Shown in pieces: positions 5,495 through 7,916 of a stretch of 7,916 nt of DNA (within the stretch, counting starts at the first letter, position 1; the number at the start of each line of letters is the position of its first letter). Position numbers and translations under genes: made by a program. Below the pieces are notes generated by a model, which saw nothing but the letters and a program-made list of their open reading frames with translations, ran no database searches and had not been told where the DNA came from. The stretch is from RGIG5612 sp045604025 (lineage in GTDB: Bacteria > Bacillota > Clostridia > Lachnospirales > Lachnospiraceae): NCBI GenBank assembly GCA_045604025.1, contig JAZUNG010000194.1, positions 1 through 7,916 of the forward strand. Reading direction: 5' to 3'.

Positions 5495-6195
5495 TCAAGA
5501 TCCCTGAACATGTTGCCATCATCATGGATGGCAATGGCAGATGGGCAAAGGAGAGGCACAGACCCCGTACCTTTGGCCATGCTCAGGGTGCGAAGGTTCT
5601 GGAGCAGACTCTGGAAGACTGTGATGATATCGGCATAAAGTATCTAACGGTGTATGCTTTCTCAACCGAGAACTGGTCAAGGCCGCTTCAGGAGATACAG
5701 GTGATCATGAAGCTGTTCAGAGAGTATCTGATCAGTGCTGTTGATAAATGCAACAGAAACAATGTACGCTGCATGGTCATAGGAGAGCGGAGCCGCTTAA
5801 GCCCGGATATCATTGACAGTATCAACAATCTGGAAAACGCGACCAGAAATAATACAGGAATAACATTTATCGTGGCTATCAATTACGGGGGCCGCGATGA
5901 CATAACACGCGCCGCAAGGAAGATAGCAGCGCAGGCTGCTGCCGGTGAGATCGCACCTGATGACATTACTGAGGACCTGATCTCATCCGCACTGGACACA
6001 AGAGGTATTCCTGACCCTGATCTTCTGATCAGGACCAGCGGGGAACAGCGCCTGTCAAACTTCCTGATGTGGCAGCTGGCATACACAGAGTTTTACTTTG
6101 CCGATGTTCATTGGCCTGATTTCAATAAGGCCGAGCTGATAAAGGCTATTGAAAAGTATTCGTCACGCGAACGCAGATACGGCGGTGTGAAATAG
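5464..6195 (+). CDS. uppS: undecaprenyl diphosphate synthase (cis-prenyltransferase)
   Basis: UppS adds eight isopentenyl units in cis to farnesyl diphosphate to make the C55 lipid carrier of peptidoglycan and other wall polymers; it works at the inner face of the membrane. The 243 residues fit the family. HVAIIMDGNGRWAKER (16-31) holds the catalytic Asp (D22) and the phosphate-binding Arg. YAFSTENWSRP (64-74), INYGGRDDI (149-157) and GIPDPDLLIRTSGEQRLSNF (181-200) carry the isopentenyl-diphosphate-binding Arg residues (R190, R196); RERRYGG near the end is also typical. ATG 5464 gives the normal 15-residue lead to the first motif. The ribosome binding site is weak and distant, so reinitiation after frr is plausible. 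Dxr, encoded two genes on, starts the pathway supplying its precursors. Confidence 0.97.
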   Translation: MTDTNIDLTGLKIPEHVAIIMDGNGRWAKERHRPRTFGHAQGAKVLEQTLEDCDDIGIKYLTVYAFSTENWSRPLQEIQVIMKLFREYLISAVDKCNRNNVRCMVIGERSRLSPDIIDSINNLENATRNNTGITFIVAINYGGRDDITRAARKIAAQAAAGEIAPDDITEDLISSALDTRGIPDPDLLIRTSGEQRLSNFLMWQLAYTEFYFADVHWPDFNKAELIKAIEKYSSRERRYGGVK

Positions 6196-6205
6196 AAGGG
6201 CAGAA

Positions 6206-7057
6206 ATGACTGACGACAGAAGCCAGAGTTTATTGAAGAGCAAAACATTTTGGGTCAGGACCATCAGTGGGTTCATACTGAGCGTGGTCCTGATCGTTAT
6301 TTTCTCCATTGGCTATGATGTCATGCTGGTGTTCTTCGGATTGCTCTCACTTCTGGGGGCATATGAGCTGAACAGGGCATTGAAGCTGGGATGGAGCGCA
6401 CTGAGTTTCATCAGCTATGCAGCCATCATAGCGCATTATGTCTGCCTGAGATTTGTAGACTACAGGTACCTGACCCTGGTCTATGTCGTGGCGTTGATAG
6501 TAATGCTGGCGGTATTTGTACTCACATTCCCGAAATATGAGCTCCAACAGGTATTTGGAGCATATTTTGGTATATTCTATGTTGGTGTTGCGCTGTCATT
6601 TATCTATATTCTGAGGATCCATCCACCGTCAGGCGCATATCTGGTCTGGTTGGCTATATTCTCATCATGGGGATGTGATATCATGGCATATCTTTTCGGT
6701 ATGCTGTTTGGAAAGCATCCGTTGGTACCACGTCTGAGCCCCAAGAAGTCTGTTGAAGGCTCTGTAGGAGGCGTGATCGGTGCTGCTGTCCTGGCAGTTA
6801 TATACGGTCTGATAGTTCAGAAATATATCCCCGATATCAAGCTGGCCCCGGTCGTATTCGGAGTATTCTGTCTGCTCGGTGCGGTTGTATCTCAGATTGG
6901 AGATCTGGCTGCATCAGCCATTAAGAGAAAGCTGGACATCAAAGATTACGGCAAGATCATTCCCGGTCACGGAGGCATTCTGGACCGTTTTGACAGTATG
7001 ATCATTGTAGCCCCTATCACATATCTGGTAGCGGTCTACGCGATAATGATCAGCTGA
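6206..7057 (+). CDS. cdsA: phosphatidate cytidylyltransferase (CDP-diglyceride synthase)
   Basis: CdsA converts phosphatidic acid and CTP to CDP-diacylglycerol, the branch point for bacterial phospholipids, within the membrane. The 283-residue protein has about eight hydrophobic segments, starting at about residue 18. It carries the family signature almost exactly: SAIKRKLDIKDYGKIIPG (237-254) followed by HGGILDRFD (255-263), the metal- and nucleotide-binding site. LSPKKSVEGSVGG (177-189) and WGCDIMAYLFG (155-165) are also conserved blocks. A short hydrophilic N-terminus (about 17 residues) precedes the first membrane segment. GAAGGG (6195-6200) is 5 bases before ATG 6206. The uppS gene ends 10 bases upstream and dxr begins 10 bases after the stop. 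Confidence 0.97.
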   Translation: MTDDRSQSLLKSKTFWVRTISGFILSVVLIVIFSIGYDVMLVFFGLLSLLGAYELNRALKLGWSALSFISYAAIIAHYVCLRFVDYRYLTLVYVVALIVMLAVFVLTFPKYELQQVFGAYFGIFYVGVALSFIYILRIHPPSGAYLVWLAIFSSWGCDIMAYLFGMLFGKHPLVPRLSPKKSVEGSVGGVIGAAVLAVIYGLIVQKYIPDIKLAPVVFGVFCLLGAVVSQIGDLAASAIKRKLDIKDYGKIIPGHGGILDRFDSMIIVAPITYLVAVYAIMIS

Positions 7058-7059
7058 TC
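7048..7059. other. 12-bp palindrome over the cdsA stop
   Basis: GATCAGCTGATC is a perfect 12-bp palindrome that contains the cdsA stop codon (7055-7057). It occupies the place where the dxr ribosome binding site would be expected. As RNA it has no proper loop, so a DNA-level role or chance is as likely as a hairpin. Confidence 0.35.
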
Positions 7060-7067
7060 TGTATTTT

Positions 7068-7916
7068 ATGAAAAATATATCAATTCTTGGCTCCACAGGC
7101 TCCATAGGTACCCAGGCACTTGAGATAGTGCGGGGGCACAGAGATGAGCTGAATGTGGTAGCTATCACAGGAAATACAAATATATCTCTTTTGAAGGATC
7201 AGATCGCAGAGTTTAATCCTGAAATTGTATGTGTATACGACGAGGCAAATGCAGCTGTTCTGGCAGATGATCTGAAGGGAGAAGAACGCATCCCGAAGAT
7301 AGTCAGCGGTATGAACGGCCTGATAGATGCAGCTATGTGGCACAGCGCTGATATAGTTCTTACAGCAATTGTGGGAATGGTTGGGATCAGCCCTACCATG
7401 GCTGCAATACATGCAGGCAAGGATATTGCCCTGGCAAATAAGGAGACGCTGGTATGTGCCGGCCATATCATCATGGCAGAGGCGAGAAAATGCAATGTCA
7501 ATATCTATCCGGTGGATTCTGAACACAGCGCGATATTCCAGTCACTGCAGGGTCAGCCCAGACGTGCGCTGGACAAGATCATACTCACTGCTTCTGGTGG
7601 TCCTTTCAGAGGTTATACAAGAGAACAGCTGGAGCAGGTGACACTCGAGGATGCCCTGAAAAACCCCAATTGGAGCATGGGCATGAAGGTAACTCTGGAT
7701 TCGTCCACGCTGGCAAATAAAGGCCTGGAAGTCATTGAGGCCAGATGGTTATTCAACGTGAAGCCTGATCAGATTCATGTGGTCATCCAGCCGCAGAGTA
7801 TCATACATTCAGCCGTTCAGTACAAGGATGGCGCTATCATCGCCCAGCTGGGCACTCCGGACATGAAGATCCCTATCCAGTATGCTTTCTTTTATCCGGA
7901 AAGACCATATCTGGAA
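7068..7916 (+). CDS. dxr: 1-deoxy-D-xylulose 5-phosphate reductoisomerase (partial, 3' end cut)
   Basis: Dxr (IspC) rearranges and reduces 1-deoxy-D-xylulose 5-phosphate to 2-C-methyl-D-erythritol 4-phosphate using NADPH, the committed step of the MEP pathway to isoprenoids. The first 283 residues are present; the family is usually about 380-400 long, so roughly the last quarter lies beyond the window. ISILGSTGSIGTQ (4-16) is the NADPH-binding start. ANKETLV (123-129) and VDSEHSAIFQ (149-158) follow, with metal ligands D150 and E152. LTASGGPF (173-180), NPNWSMGMKVTLDSSTLANK (199-218) and the third metal ligand E221 complete the visible active site. The start at ATG 7068 fits the conserved N-terminus, but no Shine-Dalgarno sequence precedes it; the upstream bases are mostly T and A. 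It likely depends on coupling to cdsA. Confidence 0.97.
   Translation, partial: MKNISILGSTGSIGTQALEIVRGHRDELNVVAITGNTNISLLKDQIAEFNPEIVCVYDEANAAVLADDLKGEERIPKIVSGMNGLIDAAMWHSADIVLTAIVGMVGISPTMAAIHAGKDIALANKETLVCAGHIIMAEARKCNVNIYPVDSEHSAIFQSLQGQPRRALDKIILTASGGPFRGYTREQLEQVTLEDALKNPNWSMGMKVTLDSSTLANKGLEVIEARWLFNVKPDQIHVVIQPQSIIHSAVQYKDGAIIAQLGTPDMKIPIQYAFFYPERPYLE

Noticed and set aside
7080..7526. Minus-strand open frame of 148 residues opposite dxr
   Set aside because: It lies wholly inside dxr, whose motifs and metal ligands are intact. Its translation is Cys-, His- and Tyr-rich without any recognisable domain.

Overview
The window reads as chromosomal DNA of a low-to-moderate GC Gram-positive bacterium of the class Clostridia, most likely Lachnospiraceae-like. 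This rests on strong AGGAG-type ribosome binding sites, tight same-strand gene packing, the gene order pyrH-frr-uppS-cdsA-dxr, and the style of the S1-domain and small membrane proteins. The taxonomic call is inference from gene content and style. All ten supported genes lie on the + strand; minus-strand open frames are shadows.

Region 1 (1-412): an AT-rich tandem repeat (51-bp period, two copies plus the start of a third) with interleaved inverted 8-10 bp arms precedes a small protein I do not recognise. That protein has an acidic N-terminus and a strongly hydrophobic C-terminal tail. The frame stays open through the repeat to the window edge, so the protein may be longer and carry a 17-residue repeat.

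Region 2 (446-2148): a three-S1-domain RNA-binding protein related to ribosomal protein S1, followed 3 bp later by a small FMN nitroreductase. The pair ends at a strong hairpin (2119-2148) that is probably a terminator or attenuator.

Region 3 (2172-4098): a two-gene redox module. It consists of a 567-residue flavoprotein of the fumarate reductase / L-aspartate oxidase / adenylylsulfate reductase alpha superfamily and a 73-residue ferredoxin with two [4Fe-4S] cluster motifs, translated in tandem. The flavoprotein keeps the FAD-binding and C-terminal helical signatures. It lacks the usual dicarboxylate-binding His and the Arg of the 'NRLGG' type motif, so its substrate is probably not fumarate or succinate. 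This is the most open functional question in the window.

Region 4 (4099-7916): a housekeeping cluster for growth and envelope synthesis. It has a promoter-like region with a 15-bp palindrome, then pyrH (UMP kinase), frr (ribosome recycling factor), uppS (undecaprenyl diphosphate synthase), cdsA (CDP-diglyceride synthase) and dxr (first committed step of the MEP isoprenoid pathway, cut by the window end). Dxr starts the pathway that supplies the isoprenoid precursors UppS uses to make the wall lipid carrier, CdsA feeds phospholipid synthesis, and PyrH supplies UDP for nucleotides and CTP. The rpsB-tsf pair that often precedes pyrH is not immediately upstream. No RNA genes, insertion sequences, CRISPR arrays or clear horizontal-transfer signs were seen, and no gene-free stretch exceeds 300 bases.
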